64,000 nucleotides of DNA from Steinernema hermaphroditum (lineage: Eukaryota; Nematoda; Chromadorea; Rhabditida; Steinernematidae): contig CM059625.1 in NCBI GenBank assembly GCA_030435675.1, forward strand, positions 6,200,001 to 6,264,000. Direction: 5' to 3'. Position numbers and translations under genes: made by a program. Every line of letters begins with the position of its first letter. Position 1 is the stretch's first letter. The notes under the pieces are model-generated. The model was not told the DNA's origin. It worked only from the letters and a program-made list of their open reading frames with translations, and did not search any database. This document shows positions 1-11,000 of the stretch, one piece after another.

Positions 1-219
1 GAAGAGCTGACGCTTCGGACGAAGGGCATCGAGGTTGGGGACTCGACGCTTCGAAGGTAGGGCATCGAGACATATAGACAGATTCCCTGTCTGAAGAGCT
101 GACGCTTCGGACGAAGGGTATCGAGGTTGGGGACTCGACGCTTCGAAGGTAGGGCATCGAGGTTGGGGACTCGACGTATCGGAGGTAGGGCATCGAGACA
201 TATAGACAGATTCGCGTCT

Positions 220-260
220 GAAGAGGTGACGCATCGAGACGATAGACAGATTCCCTGTCT
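220..260. repeat. 41-bp deleted monomer
   Basis: The unit beginning gaagaggtgacgcatcgag jumps from the start of the dyad segment to the end of the module, skipping about 51 bp. The preceding dyad is also altered (attcgcgtct). Confidence 0.8.
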
Positions 261-480
261 GAAGAGCTGACGCTTCGAACGTAGGGTATCGAGGTTGGGG
301 ACTCGACGCATCGGAGGTAGGGCATCGAGACATATAGACAGATTCCCTGTCTGAAGAGCTGACGCTTCGGACGAATCGTGTCGAGGTTGGGGACTCGACG
401 CTTCGAAGGTAGGGCATCGAGGTTGGGGGCTCGACGCATCGGAGGAAGGGCATCGAGACATATAGACAGATTCCCTGTCT

Positions 481-572
481 GAAGAGCTGACGCTTCGGAC
501 GAAGGGTATCGAGGTTGGGGACTCGACGCATCGAAGGTAGGGCATCGAGACATATAGACAGATTCCCTGTCT
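481..572. repeat. Type 92-bp monomer (reference copy)
   Basis: A clean example of the short unit. Bases 1-30 (gaagagctga … gggtatc) and 66-92 (cgagacatat … ctgtct) form the 56-bp segment when read across the unit boundary. The remaining 36 bp, from cgaggttgggg through gtagggcat, are the module that is duplicated in longer units. The unit contains eight CpG and three TCGA tetramers. 92 is not a multiple of three, so a frame read through the array shifts by two bases per unit. Confidence 0.95.
556..572. repeat. Inverted repeat agacag-attcc-ctgtct (one per unit)
   Basis: Perfect 6-bp arms around a 5-bp centre, shown in the reference unit and present in almost every unit. Recurrent variants change mainly the centre (attccg, atttcg, attaag) and leave at least agaca/tgtct complementary. 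Confidence 0.9.
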
Positions 573-579
573 GAAGAGC

Positions 580-596
580 TGACGCTTCGGACGAAG
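580..596 (-). promoter_or_regulatory. Weak CENP-B-box-like match (speculative)
   Basis: Read on the minus strand, this 17-bp stretch (cttcgtccgaagcgtca) matches seven of the nine essential bases of the mammalian CENP-B box pattern: TTCG, the central A and the first CG agree, while the last two G are T and C. It recurs once per monomer. With one repeated motif, a chance match of this quality is easy, so it is recorded as a lead only. Confidence 0.15.
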
Positions 597-599
597 CGT
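582..599. repeat. 18-bp palindrome acgcttcg-ga-cgaagcgt
   Basis: Perfect 8-bp arms with a 2-bp centre in units carrying the gcgt variant. Units with gggt instead keep only the inner cttcg-ga-cgaag. Both forms recur hundreds of times in total. Confidence 0.9.
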
Positions 600-1248
600 A
601 TCGAGGTTGGGGACTCGACGCTTCGAAAGTAGGGCATCGAGGTTGGGGACTCGACGCATCGGAGGTAGGGCATCGAGACATATAGACAGATTCCCTGTCT
701 GAAGAGCTGACGCTTCGGACGAAGGGTATCGAGGTTGGGGACTCGACGCATCGGAGGTAGGGCATCGAGACATATAGACAGATTTCGTGTCTGAAGAGCT
801 GACGCTTCGGACGAATCGTGTCGAGGTTGGGGACTCGACGCTTCGAAGGTAGGGCATCGAGGTTGGGGGCTCGACGCTTCGGAGGAAGGGCATCGAGACA
901 TATAGACAGATTCCCTGTCTGAAGAGCTGACGCTTCGGACGAAGGGTATCGAGGTTGGGGACTCGACGCTTCGAAGGTAGGGCATCGGAGGTGAAGGGCA
1001 TCGAGACATATAGACAGATTCCCTGTCTGAAGAGCTGACGCTTCGGACGAAGGGTATCGAGGTTGGGGACTCGACGCTTCGAAGGTAGGGCATCGAGGTT
1101 GGGGGCTCGACGCTTCGGAGGTAGGGCATCGAGACATATAGACAGATTCCCTGTCTGAAGAGCTGACGCTTCGGACGAAGGGTATCGAGGTTGGGGACTC
1201 GACGCTTCGAAGGTAGGGCATCGAGACATATAGACAGATTCCCTGTCT

Positions 1249-1402
1249 GAAGAGCTGACGCTTCGGACGAAGGGTATCGAGGTTGGGGACTCGACGCTTC
1301 GAAAGTAGGGCATCGAGGTTGGGGACTCGTGTAGGGCATCGAGGTTGGGGGCTCGACGCTTCGGAGGTAGGGCATCGAGACATATAGACAGATTCCCTGT
1401 CT
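1249..1402. repeat. 154-bp unit, three modules with a shortened middle one
   Basis: This is a three-module unit (164 bp expected) in which the middle module has lost about 10 bp: ggggactcg runs directly into tgtagggcatcgagg at 1321-1337. Confidence 0.8.
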
Positions 1403-1770
1403 GAAGAGCTGACGCTTCGGACGAAGGGTATCGAGGTTGGGGACTCGACGCTTCGGAGGTAGGGCATCGAGACATATAGACAGATTCCCTGTCTGAAGAG
1501 CTGACGCTTCGGACGAAGCGTGTCGAGGTTGGCGACTCGACGCATCGGAGGTAGGGCATCGAGACATATAGACAGATTCCCTGTCTGAAGAGCTGACGCT
1601 TCGGACGAAGGGTATCGAGGTTGGGGACTCGACGCTTCGAAAGTAGGGCATCGAGACATATAGACAGATTCCCTGTCTGAAGAGCTGACGCTTCGGACGA
1701 AGGGTATCGAGGTTGGGGACTCGACGCATCGGAGGTAGGGCATCGAGACATATAGACAGATTTCGTGTCT

Positions 1771-3218
1771 GAAGAGCTGACGCTTCGGACGAATCGTGTC
1801 GAGGTTGGGGACTCGACGCTTCGAAGGTAGGGCATCGAGGTTGGGGGCTCGACGCTTCGGAGGAAGGGCATCGAGACATATAGACAGATTCCCTGTCTGA
1901 AGAGCTGACGCTTCGGACGAAGGGTATCGAGGTTGGGGACTCGACGCATCGGAGGTAGGGCATCGAGACATATAGACAGATTTCGTGTCTGAAGAGCTGA
2001 CGCTTCGGACGAATCGTGTCGAGGTTGGGGACTCGACGCTTCGAAAGTAGGGCATCGAGGTTGGGGACTCGACGCATCGGAGGAAGGGCATCGAGACATA
2101 TAGACAGATTCCCTGTCTGAAGAGCTGACGCTTCGGACGAAGGGTATCGAGGTTGGGGACTCGACGCTTCGAAGGTAGGGCATCGAGACATATAGACAGA
2201 TTTCGTGTCTGAAGAGCTGACGCTTCGGACGAAGGGTATCGAGGTTGGGGACTCGACGCTTCGAAGGTAGGGCATCGAGGATGGGGGCTCGACGCTTCGG
2301 AGGAAGGGCATCGAGACATATAGACAGATTCCCTGTCTGAAGAGCTGACGCTTCGGACGAAGCGTATCGAGGTTGGGGACTCGACGCATCGGAGGTAGGG
2401 CATCGAGACATATAGACAGATTCCCTGTCTGAAGAGCTGACGCTTCGGACGAAGCGGTATCGAGGTTGGGGACTCGACGCTTCGAAGGTAGGGCATCGAG
2501 GTTGGGGGCTCGACGCATCGGAGGTAGGGCATCGAGACATATAGACAGATTCCCTGTCTGAAGAGCTGACGCTTCGGACGAAGGGTATCGAGGTTGGGGA
2601 CTCGACGCTTCGAAGGTAGGGCATCGAGACATATAGACAGATTCCCTGTCTGAAGAGCTGACGCTTCGGACGAAGGGTATCGAGGTTGGGGACTCGACGC
2701 TTCGAAGGTAGGGCATCGAGGTTGGGGGCTCGACGCTTCGGAGGTAGGGCATCGAGACATATAGACAGATTCCCTGTCTGAAGAGCTGACGCTTCGGACG
2801 AAGGGTATCGAGGTTGGGGACTCGACGCATCGGAGGTAGGGCATCGAGACATATAGACAGATTCCCTGTCTGAAGAGCTGACGCTTCGGACGAAGCGTAT
2901 CGAGGTTGGGGACTCGACGCTTCGAAGGTAGGGCATCGAGGTTGGGGGCTCGACGCATCGGAGGTAGGGCATCGAGACATATAGACAGATTCCCTGTCTG
3001 AAGAGCTGACGCTTCGGACGAAGCGTATCGAGGTTGGGGACTCGACGCATCGGAGGTAGGGCATCGAGACATATAGACAGATTCCCTGTCTGAAGAGCTG
3101 ACGCTTCGGACGAAGCGTATCGAGGTTGGGGACTCGACGCTTCGAAGGTAGGGCATCGAGGTTGGGGGCTCGACGCATCGGAGGTAGGGCATCGAGACAT
3201 ATAGACAGATTCCCGTCT
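1771..3218. repeat. 220-bp dimeric higher-order repeat block
   Basis: Unit starts at 1771, 1899, 1991, 2119, 2211, 2339, 2431, 2560, 2652, 2780, 2872, 3000, 3092 and 3219 give spacings 128, 92, 128, 92, 128, 92, 129, 92, 128, 92, 128, 92, 127. This is strict alternation of long and short units for about 1.45 kb. The first part also shares a rare marker just before every long unit: tttcgtgtct at 1761, 1981 and 2201, exactly 220 bp apart. The long units carry gggggct in their second module. The 129 and 127 come from one inserted g (gcggtatc) and one lost t (tcccgtct). Confidence 0.9.
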
Positions 3219-3275
3219 GAAGAGCTCGACGCATCGGAGGTAGGGCATCGAGACATATAGACAGATTCCCTGTCT
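3219..3275. repeat. 57-bp deleted monomer
   Basis: The unit reads gaagagctcgacgcatcgg and is 35 bp short. The join falls between gaagagct and ctcgacgc, sharing the 2-bp 'ct'. It closes the strict 220-bp block directly upstream. Confidence 0.85.
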
Positions 3276-3367
3276 GAAGAGCTGACGCTTCGGACGAAGC
3301 GTATCGAGGTTGGGGACTCGACGCATCGGAGGTAGGGCATCGAGACATATAGACAGATTCCCTGTCT

Positions 3368-3531
3368 GAAGAGCTGACGCTTCGGACGAAGGGTATCGAG
3401 GTTGGGGACTCGACGCTTCGAAGGTAGGGCATCGAGGTTGGGGACTCGACGCATCGGAGGTAGGGCATCGAGGTTGGGGGCTCGACGCTTCGGAGGTAGG
3501 GCATCGAGACATATAGACAGATTCCCTGTCT
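3368..3531. repeat. 164-bp monomer (triplicated 36-bp module)
   Basis: Spacing between unit starts is 164 bp, i.e. 92 + 2×36. Three modules follow each other: gacgcttcgaagg, then gacgcatcggagg, then gggggctcgacgcttcgg. This is the highest clean step of the ladder that I measured. Confidence 0.9.
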
Positions 3532-4805
3532 GAAGAGCTGACGCTTCGGACGAAGGGTATCGAGGTTGGGGACTCGACGTATCGGAGGTAGGGCATCGAG
3601 ACATATAGACAGATTCCCTGTCTGAAGAGCTGACGCTTCGGACGAAGCGTGTCGAGGTTGGGGACTCGACGCTTCGAAGGTAGGGCATCGAGGTTGGGGG
3701 CTCGACGCTTCGGAGGAAGGGCATCGAGACATATAGACAGATTCCCTGTCTGAATAGCTGACGCTTCGGACGAAGCGTATCGAGGTTGGGGACTCGACGC
3801 ATCGGAGGTAGGGCATCGAGACATATAGACAGATTCCCTGTCTGAAGAGCTGACGCTTCGGACGAAGGGTATCGAGGTTGGGGACTCGACGCTTCGAAGG
3901 TAGGGCATCGAGACATATAGACAGATTCCCTGTCTGAAGAGCTGACGCTTCGGACGAAGGGTATCGAGGTTGGGGACTCGACGCTTCGAAGGTAGGGCAT
4001 CGAGACATATAGACAGATTCCCTGTCTGAAGAGCTGACGCTTCGGACGAAGCGTGTCGAGGTTGGGGACTCGACGCTTCGAAGGTAGGGCATCGAGGTTG
4101 GGGGCTCGACGCATCGGAGGAAGGGCATCGAGACATATAGACAGATTCCCTGTCTGAAGAGCTGACGCTTCGGACGAAGGGTATCGAGGTTGGGGACTCG
4201 ACGCTTCGCATCGGAGGTAGGGCATCGAGACATATAGACAGATTCCCTGTCTGAAGAGCTGACGCTTCGGACGAAGCGTGTCGAGGTTGGGGACTCGACG
4301 CTTCGAAGGTAGGGCATCGAGGTTGGGGGCTCGACGCATCGGAGGTAGGGCATCGAGACATATAGACAGATTCCCTGTCTGAAGAGCTGACGCTTCGGAC
4401 GAAGGGTATCGAGGTTGGGGACTCGACGTATCGGAGGTAGGGCATCGAGACATATAGACAGATTCCCTGTCTGAAGAGCTGACGCTTCGGACGAAGGGTA
4501 TCGAGGTTGGGGACTCGACGCTTCGAAGGTAGGGCATCGAGGTTGGGGGCTCGACGCATCGGAGGTAGGGCATCGAGACATATAGACAGATTCCCTGTCT
4601 GAAGAGCTGACGCTTCGGACGAAGCGTGTCGAGGTTGGGGACTCGACGCATCGGAGGTAGGGCATCGAGACATATAGACAGATTCCCTGTCTGAAGAGCT
4701 GACGCTTCGGACGAAGGGTATCGAGGTTGGGGACTCGACGCATCGGAGGTAGGGCATCGAGACATATAGACAGATTCCCGTCTGAAGAGCTGACGCTTCG
4801 GACGA

Positions 4806-4823
4806 ATGGGTTGGCTCCTCGGG
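4806..4823. other. Scrambled junction
   Basis: After cggacgaa comes tgggttggctcctcgg, which then rejoins gtagggcatcgag. A 36-bp module is replaced by a short rearranged remnant. The preceding dyad has also lost one base (tcccgtct). Confidence 0.75.
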
Positions 4824-5212
4824 TAGGGCATCGAGACATATAGACAGATTCCCTGTCTGAAGAGCTGACGCTTCGGACGAAGGGCATCGAGGTTGGGGAC
4901 TCGACGCATCGGAGGTAGGGCATCGAGACATATAGACAGATTCCCTGTCTGAAGAGCTGACGCTTCGGACGAAGCGTGTCGAGGTTGGGGACTCGACGCT
5001 TCGAAGGTAGGGCATCGAGGTTGGGGGCTCGACGCATCGGAGGAAGGGCATCGAGACATATAGACAGATTCCCTGTCTGAAGAGCTGACGCTTCGGACGA
5101 AGCGTATCGAGGTTGGGGACTCGACGTATCGGAGGTAGGGCATCGAGACATATAGACAGATTCCCTGTCTGAAGAGCTGACGCTTCGGACGAAGGGTATC
5201 GAGGTTGGGGAC

Positions 5213-5275
5213 TCGATGCTTCGGAGGTAGGGCATGGAGGTTGGGGGCCGAGTCGGAGGTAGGGCAACGAGACAT
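5213..5275. other. Scrambled junction with ggcaacgag marker
   Basis: Altered modules: gatgcttcgg, ggcatggagg, then gggggccgagtcggagg and ggcaacgagac. The ggcaacgag marker is shared with 12608, 19943, 54548 and 57957. Confidence 0.75.
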
Positions 5276-8003
5276 ATAGACAGATTCCCTGTCTGAAGAG
5301 CTGACGCTTCGGACGAAGCGTGTCGAGGTTGGGGACTCGACGCATCGGAGGTAGGGCATCGAGACATATAGACAGATTCCCTGTCTGAAGAGCTGACGCT
5401 TCGGACGAAGGGTATCGAGGTTGGGGACTCGACGCTTCGAAGGTAGGGCATCGAGGTTGGGGGCCGACTCGACGCTATCGGAGGTAGGGCATCGAGACAT
5501 ATAGACAGATTCCCTGTCTGAATAGCTGACGCTTCGGACGAAGCGTATCGAGGTTGGGGACTCGACGCTGTAGGCATCGAACACATCGGAGGTAGGGCAT
5601 CGAGACATATAGACAGATTCCCTGTCTGAAGAGCTGACGCTTCGGACGAAGGGTATCGAGGTTGGGGACTCGACGCTTCGAAGGTAGGGCATCGAGGGGG
5701 GCGGGACATCGGAGGTAGGGCATCGAGACATATAGACAGATTCCCTGTCTGAATAGCTGACGCTTCGGAGGAATCGTGTCGAGGTTGGGGACTCGACGCA
5801 TCGGAGGTAGGGCATCGAGACATATAGACAGATTCCCTGTCTGAAGAGCTGACGCTTCGGACGAAGGGTATCGAGGTTGGGGACTCGACGCATCGAAGGT
5901 AGGGCATCGAGGTTGGGGGCTCGACGCTTCGGAGGAAGGGCATCGAGACATATAGACAGATTCCCTGTCTGAAGAGCTGACGCTTCGGACGAAGGGCATC
6001 GTTGCGCGTAGGGCATCGAGGTTGGGGGCTCGACGCATCGGAGGTAGGGCATCGAGACATATAGACAGATTCCCTGTCTGAAGAGCTGACGCTTCGGACG
6101 AAGGGTATCGAGGTTGGGGACTCGACGCTTCGAAAGTAGGGCATCGAGGTTGGGGACTCGACGCATCGGAGGTAGGGCATCGAGACATATAGACAGATTC
6201 CCTGTCTGAAGAGCTGACGCTTCGGACGAAGCGTATCGAGGTTGGGGACTCGACGCTTCGAAGGTAGGGCATCGAGGTTGGGGGCTCGACGCATCGGAGG
6301 TAGGGCATCGAGACATATAGACAGATTCCCTGTCTGAATAGCTGACGCTTCGGACGAAGCGTATCGAGGTTGGGGACTCGAGGCACCTTCGGAGGTAGGG
6401 CATCGAGACATATAGACAGATTCCCTGTCTGAAGAGCTGACGCTTCGGACGAAGCGTATCGAGGTTGGGGACTCGACGTATCGGAGGTAGGGCATCGAGA
6501 CATATAGACAGATTCCCTGTCTGAAGAGCTGACGCTTCGGACGAAGCGTGTCGAGGTTGGCGACTCGACGCATCGGAGGTAGGGCATCGAGACATATAGA
6601 CAGATTCCCTGTCTGAAGAGCTGACGCTTCGGACGAAGCGTATCGAGGTTGGCGACTCGACGCATCGGAGGTAGGGCATCGAGACATATAGACAGATTCC
6701 CTGTCTGAAGAGCTGACGCTTCGGACGAAGCGGTATCGAGGTTGGGGACTCGACGCATCGGAGGTAGGGCATCGAGACATATAGACAGATTCCCTGTCTG
6801 AAGAGCTGACGCTTCGGACGAAGGGTATCGAGGTTGGGGACTCGACGCTTCGAAGGTAGGGCATCGAGGTTGGGGGCTCGACGCATCGGAGGTAGGGCAT
6901 CGAGACATATAGACAGATTCCCTGTCTGAATAGCTGACGCTTCGGACGAAGCGTATCGAGGTTGGGGACTCGACGCTTCGAAGGTAGGGCATCGAGGTTG
7001 GGGACTCGACGCTATCGGAGGTAGGGCATCGAGACATATAGACAGATTCCCTGTCTGAAGAGCTGACGCTTCGGACGAAGGGTATCGAGGTTGGGGACTC
7101 GACGCTTCGAAGGTAGGGCATCGAGGTTGGGGACTCGACGTATCGGAGGTAGGGCATCGAGACATATAGACAGATTCCCTGTCTGAAGAGCTGACGCTTC
7201 GGACGAAGCGTGTCGAGGTTGGCGACTCGAGGCATCGGAGGTAGGGCATCGAGACATATAGACAGATTCCCTGTCTGAAGAGCTGACGCTTCGGACGAAG
7301 GGTATCGAGGTTGGGGACTCGACGCTTCGAAAGTAGGGCATCGAGGTTGGGGACTCGACGCATCGGAGGTAGGGCATCGAGACATATAGACAGATTCCCT
7401 GTCTGAAGAGCTGACGCTTCGGACGAAGGGTATCGAGGTTGGGGACTCGACGCTTCGAAGGTAGGGCATCGAGGTTGGGGACTCGAGGCATCGGAGGTAG
7501 GGCATCGAGACATATAGACAGATTCCCTGTCTGAAGAGCTGACGCTTCGGACGAAGGGTATCGAGGTTGGGGACTCGACGCTTCGAAGGTAGGGCATCGA
7601 GGTTGGGGGCTCGACGCATCGGAGGTAGGGCATCGAGACATATAGACAGATTCCCTGTCTGAAGAGCTGACGCTTCGGACGAAGCGTGTCGAGGTTGGCG
7701 ACTCGAGGCATCGGAGGTAGGGCATCGAGACATATAGACAGATTCCCTGTCTGAAGAGCTGACGCTTCGGACGAAGGGTATCGAGGTTGGGGACTCGACG
7801 CTTCGAAGGTAGGGCATCGAGGTTGGGGACTCGACGCATCGGAGGTAGGGCATCGAGACATATAGACAGATTCCCTGTCTGAAGAGCTGACGCTTCGGAC
7901 GAAGCGTGTCGAGGTTGGCGACTCGACGTATCGGAGGTAGGGCATCGAGACATATAGACAGATTCCCTGTCTGAAGAGCTGACGCTTCGGACGAAGGGTA
8001 TCG

Positions 8004-8014
8004 TGTGGGTATAG
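8004..8014. other. 11-bp insertion in module start
   Basis: gggtatcg is followed by tgtgggtata before gtcgaggttgggg. It looks like a short local duplication of gtgt/gggtat sequence. Confidence 0.7.
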
Positions 8015-11000
8015 TCGAGGTTGGGGACTCGACGTATCGGAGGTAGGGCATCGAGACATATAGACAGATTCCCTGTCTGAAGAGCTGACGCTTCGGACGA
8101 AGCGTGTCGAGGTTGGCGACTCGACGTATCGGAGGTAGGGCATCGAGACATATAGACAGATTCCCTGTCTGAAGAGCTGACGCTTCGGACGAAGCGTGTC
8201 GAGGTTGGCGACTCGACGTATCGGAGGTAGGGCATCGAGACATATAGACAGATTCCCTGTCTGAAGAGCTGACGCTTCGGACGAAGGGTAGTGTCGAGGT
8301 TGGGGACTCGACGGGCATCGGAGGTAGGGCATCGAGACATATAGACAGATTCCCTGTCTGAATAGCTGACGCTTCGGACGAAGGGTATCGAGGTTGGGGA
8401 CTCGACGCTTCGAAGGTAGGGCATCGAGGTTGGGGGCTCGACGCATCGGAGGTAGGGCATCGAGACATATAGACAGATTCCCTGTCTGAAGAGCTGACGC
8501 TTCGGACGAAGCGTGTCGAGGTTGGGGACTCGACGCATCGGAGGTAGGGCATCGAGACATATAGACAGATTCCCTGTCTGAATAGCTGACGCTTCGGACG
8601 AAGGGTGTCGAGGTTGGGGACTCGACGCATCGGAGGTAGGGCATCGAGACATATAGACAGATTCCCTGTCTGAAGAGCTGACGCTTCGGACGAAGGGTAT
8701 CGAGGTTGGGGACTCGACGCATCGGAGGTAGGGCATCGAGCAGGATTGGGGACTCGACGCATCGGAGGTAGGGCATCGAGACATATAGACAGATTCCCTG
8801 TCTGAAGAGCTGACGCTTCGGACGAAGCGTGTCGAGGTTGGCGACTCGAGGCATCGGAGGTAGGGCATCGAGACATATAGACAGATTCCCTGTCTGAAGA
8901 GCTGACGCTTCGGACGAAGGGTATCGAGGTTGGGGACTCGACGCTTCGAAAGTAGGGCATCGAGGTTGGGGACTCGACGCATCGGAGGTAGGGCATCGAG
9001 ACATATAGACAGATTCCCTGTCTGAATAGCTGACGCTTCGGACGAAGCGTATCGAGGTTGGCGACTCGACGCATCGGAGGTAGGGCATCGAGACATATAG
9101 ACAGATTCCCTGTCTGAAGAGCTGACGCTTCGGACGAAGGGCATCGAGGTTGGGGACTCGACGCATCGGAGGTAGGGCATCGAGACATATAGACAGATTC
9201 CCTGTCTGAATAGCTGACGCTTCGGACGAAGGGCATCGAGGTTGGGGACTCGACGCATCGGAGGTAGGGCATCGAGACATATAGACAGATTCCCTGTCTG
9301 AATAGCTGACGCTTCGGACGAAGCGTGTCGAGGTTGGGGACTCGACGCATCGTAGGTAGGGCATCGAGACATATAGACAGATTCCCTGTCTGAAGAGCTG
9401 ACGCTTCGGACGAAGGGTGTCGAGGTTGGGGACTCGACGCTTCGAAGGTAGGGCATCGAGGTTGGGGACTCGACGCATCGGAGGTAGGGCATCGAGACAT
9501 ATAGACAGATTCCCTGTCTGAAGAGCTGACGCTTCGGACGAAGGGTATCGAGGTTGGGGACTCGACGCATCGGAAGGTAGGGCATCGGGACATATAGACA
9601 GATTCCCTGTCTGAATAGCTGACGCTTCGGACGAAGCGTGTCGAGGTTGGCGACTCGAGGCATCGGAGGTAGGGCATCGAGACATATAGACAGATTCCCT
9701 GTCTGAAGAGCTGACGCTTCGGACGAAGCGTGTCGAGGTTGGCGGACTCGAGGCATCGGACGCATCGGAGGTAGGGCATCGAGACATATAGACAGATTCC
9801 CTGTCTGAAGAGCTGACGCTTCGGACGAAGCGTGTCGAGGTTGGCGACTCGACGCATCGGAGGTAGGGCATCGAGACATATAGACAGATTCCCTGTCTGA
9901 AGAGCTGACGCTTCGGACGAAGGGTATCGAGGTTGGGGACTCGACGCTTCGAAGGTAGGGCATCATTGGGGATCGAGGTTGGAGGTAGGGCATCGAGACA
10001 TATAGACAGATTCCCTGTCTGAATAGCTGACGCTTCGGACGAAGCGTATCGAGGTTGGCGACTCGACGCATCGGAGGTAGGGCATCGAGACATATAGACA
10101 GATTCCCTGTCTGAAGAGCTGACGCTTCGGACGAAGGGTATCGAGGTTGGGGACTCGACGTATCGGAGGTAGGGCATCGAGACATATAGACAGATTCCCT
10201 GTCTGAAGAGCTGACGCTTCGGACGAAGGGTATCGAGGTTGGGGACTCGATGCTTCGAAAGTAGGGCATCGAGACATATAGACAGATTCCGTGTCTGAAG
10301 AGCTGACGCTTCGGACGAAGCGGTTGGGGATCGAGGTTGGCGAGGCTCGACGCATCGGAGGTAGGGCATCGAGACATATAGACAGATTCCCTGTCTGAAG
10401 AGCTGACGCTTCGGACGAAGGGTATCGAGGTTGGCGACTCGACGCATCGGAGGTAGGGCATCGAGACATATAGACAGATTCCCTGTCTGAAGAGCTGACG
10501 CTTCGGACGAAGGGTATCGAGGTTGGGGACTCGACGCATCGGAGGTAGGGCATCGAGACATATAGACAGATTCCCTGTCTGAAGAGCTGACGCTTCGGAC
10601 GAAGGGTATCGAGGTTGGGGACTCGACGTATCGGAGGTAGGGCATCGAGACATATAGACAGATTCCCTGTCTGAAGAGCTGACGCTTCGGACGAAGGGTA
10701 TCGAGGTTGGGGACTCGACGCTTCGAAAGTAGGGCATCGAGGTTGGGGACTCGACGCATCGGAGGTAGGGCATCGAGACATATAGACAGATTCCCTGTCT
10801 GAAGAGCTGACGCTTCGGACGAAGCGTGTCGAGGTTGGGGACTCGACGCATCGGAGGTAGGGCATCGAGACATATAGACAGATTCCCTGTCTGAATAGCT
10901 GACGCTTCGGACGAAGGGCGTCGAGGTTGGCGACTCGACGCATCGGAGGTAGGGCATCGAGACATATAGACAGATTCCCTGTCTGAAGAGCTGACGCTTC

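Larger units (their letters stand above)
573..700. repeat. Type 128-bp monomer (duplicated 36-bp module)
   Basis: The next unit starts 128 bp downstream, which is 92 plus 36. The extra 36 bp is a second copy of the module. Here the first copy carries gacgcttcgaaagtaggg and the second gacgcatcggaggtaggg. Across the window the first copy nearly always has the cttcgaa form and the second the atcgg form, so the two copies have distinct identities and were not just duplicated recently in each unit. Confidence 0.95.

Noticed and set aside
556..572. Rho-independent terminator
   Set aside because: A 6-bp stem without a following T run, repeated in every unit, with no gene upstream.
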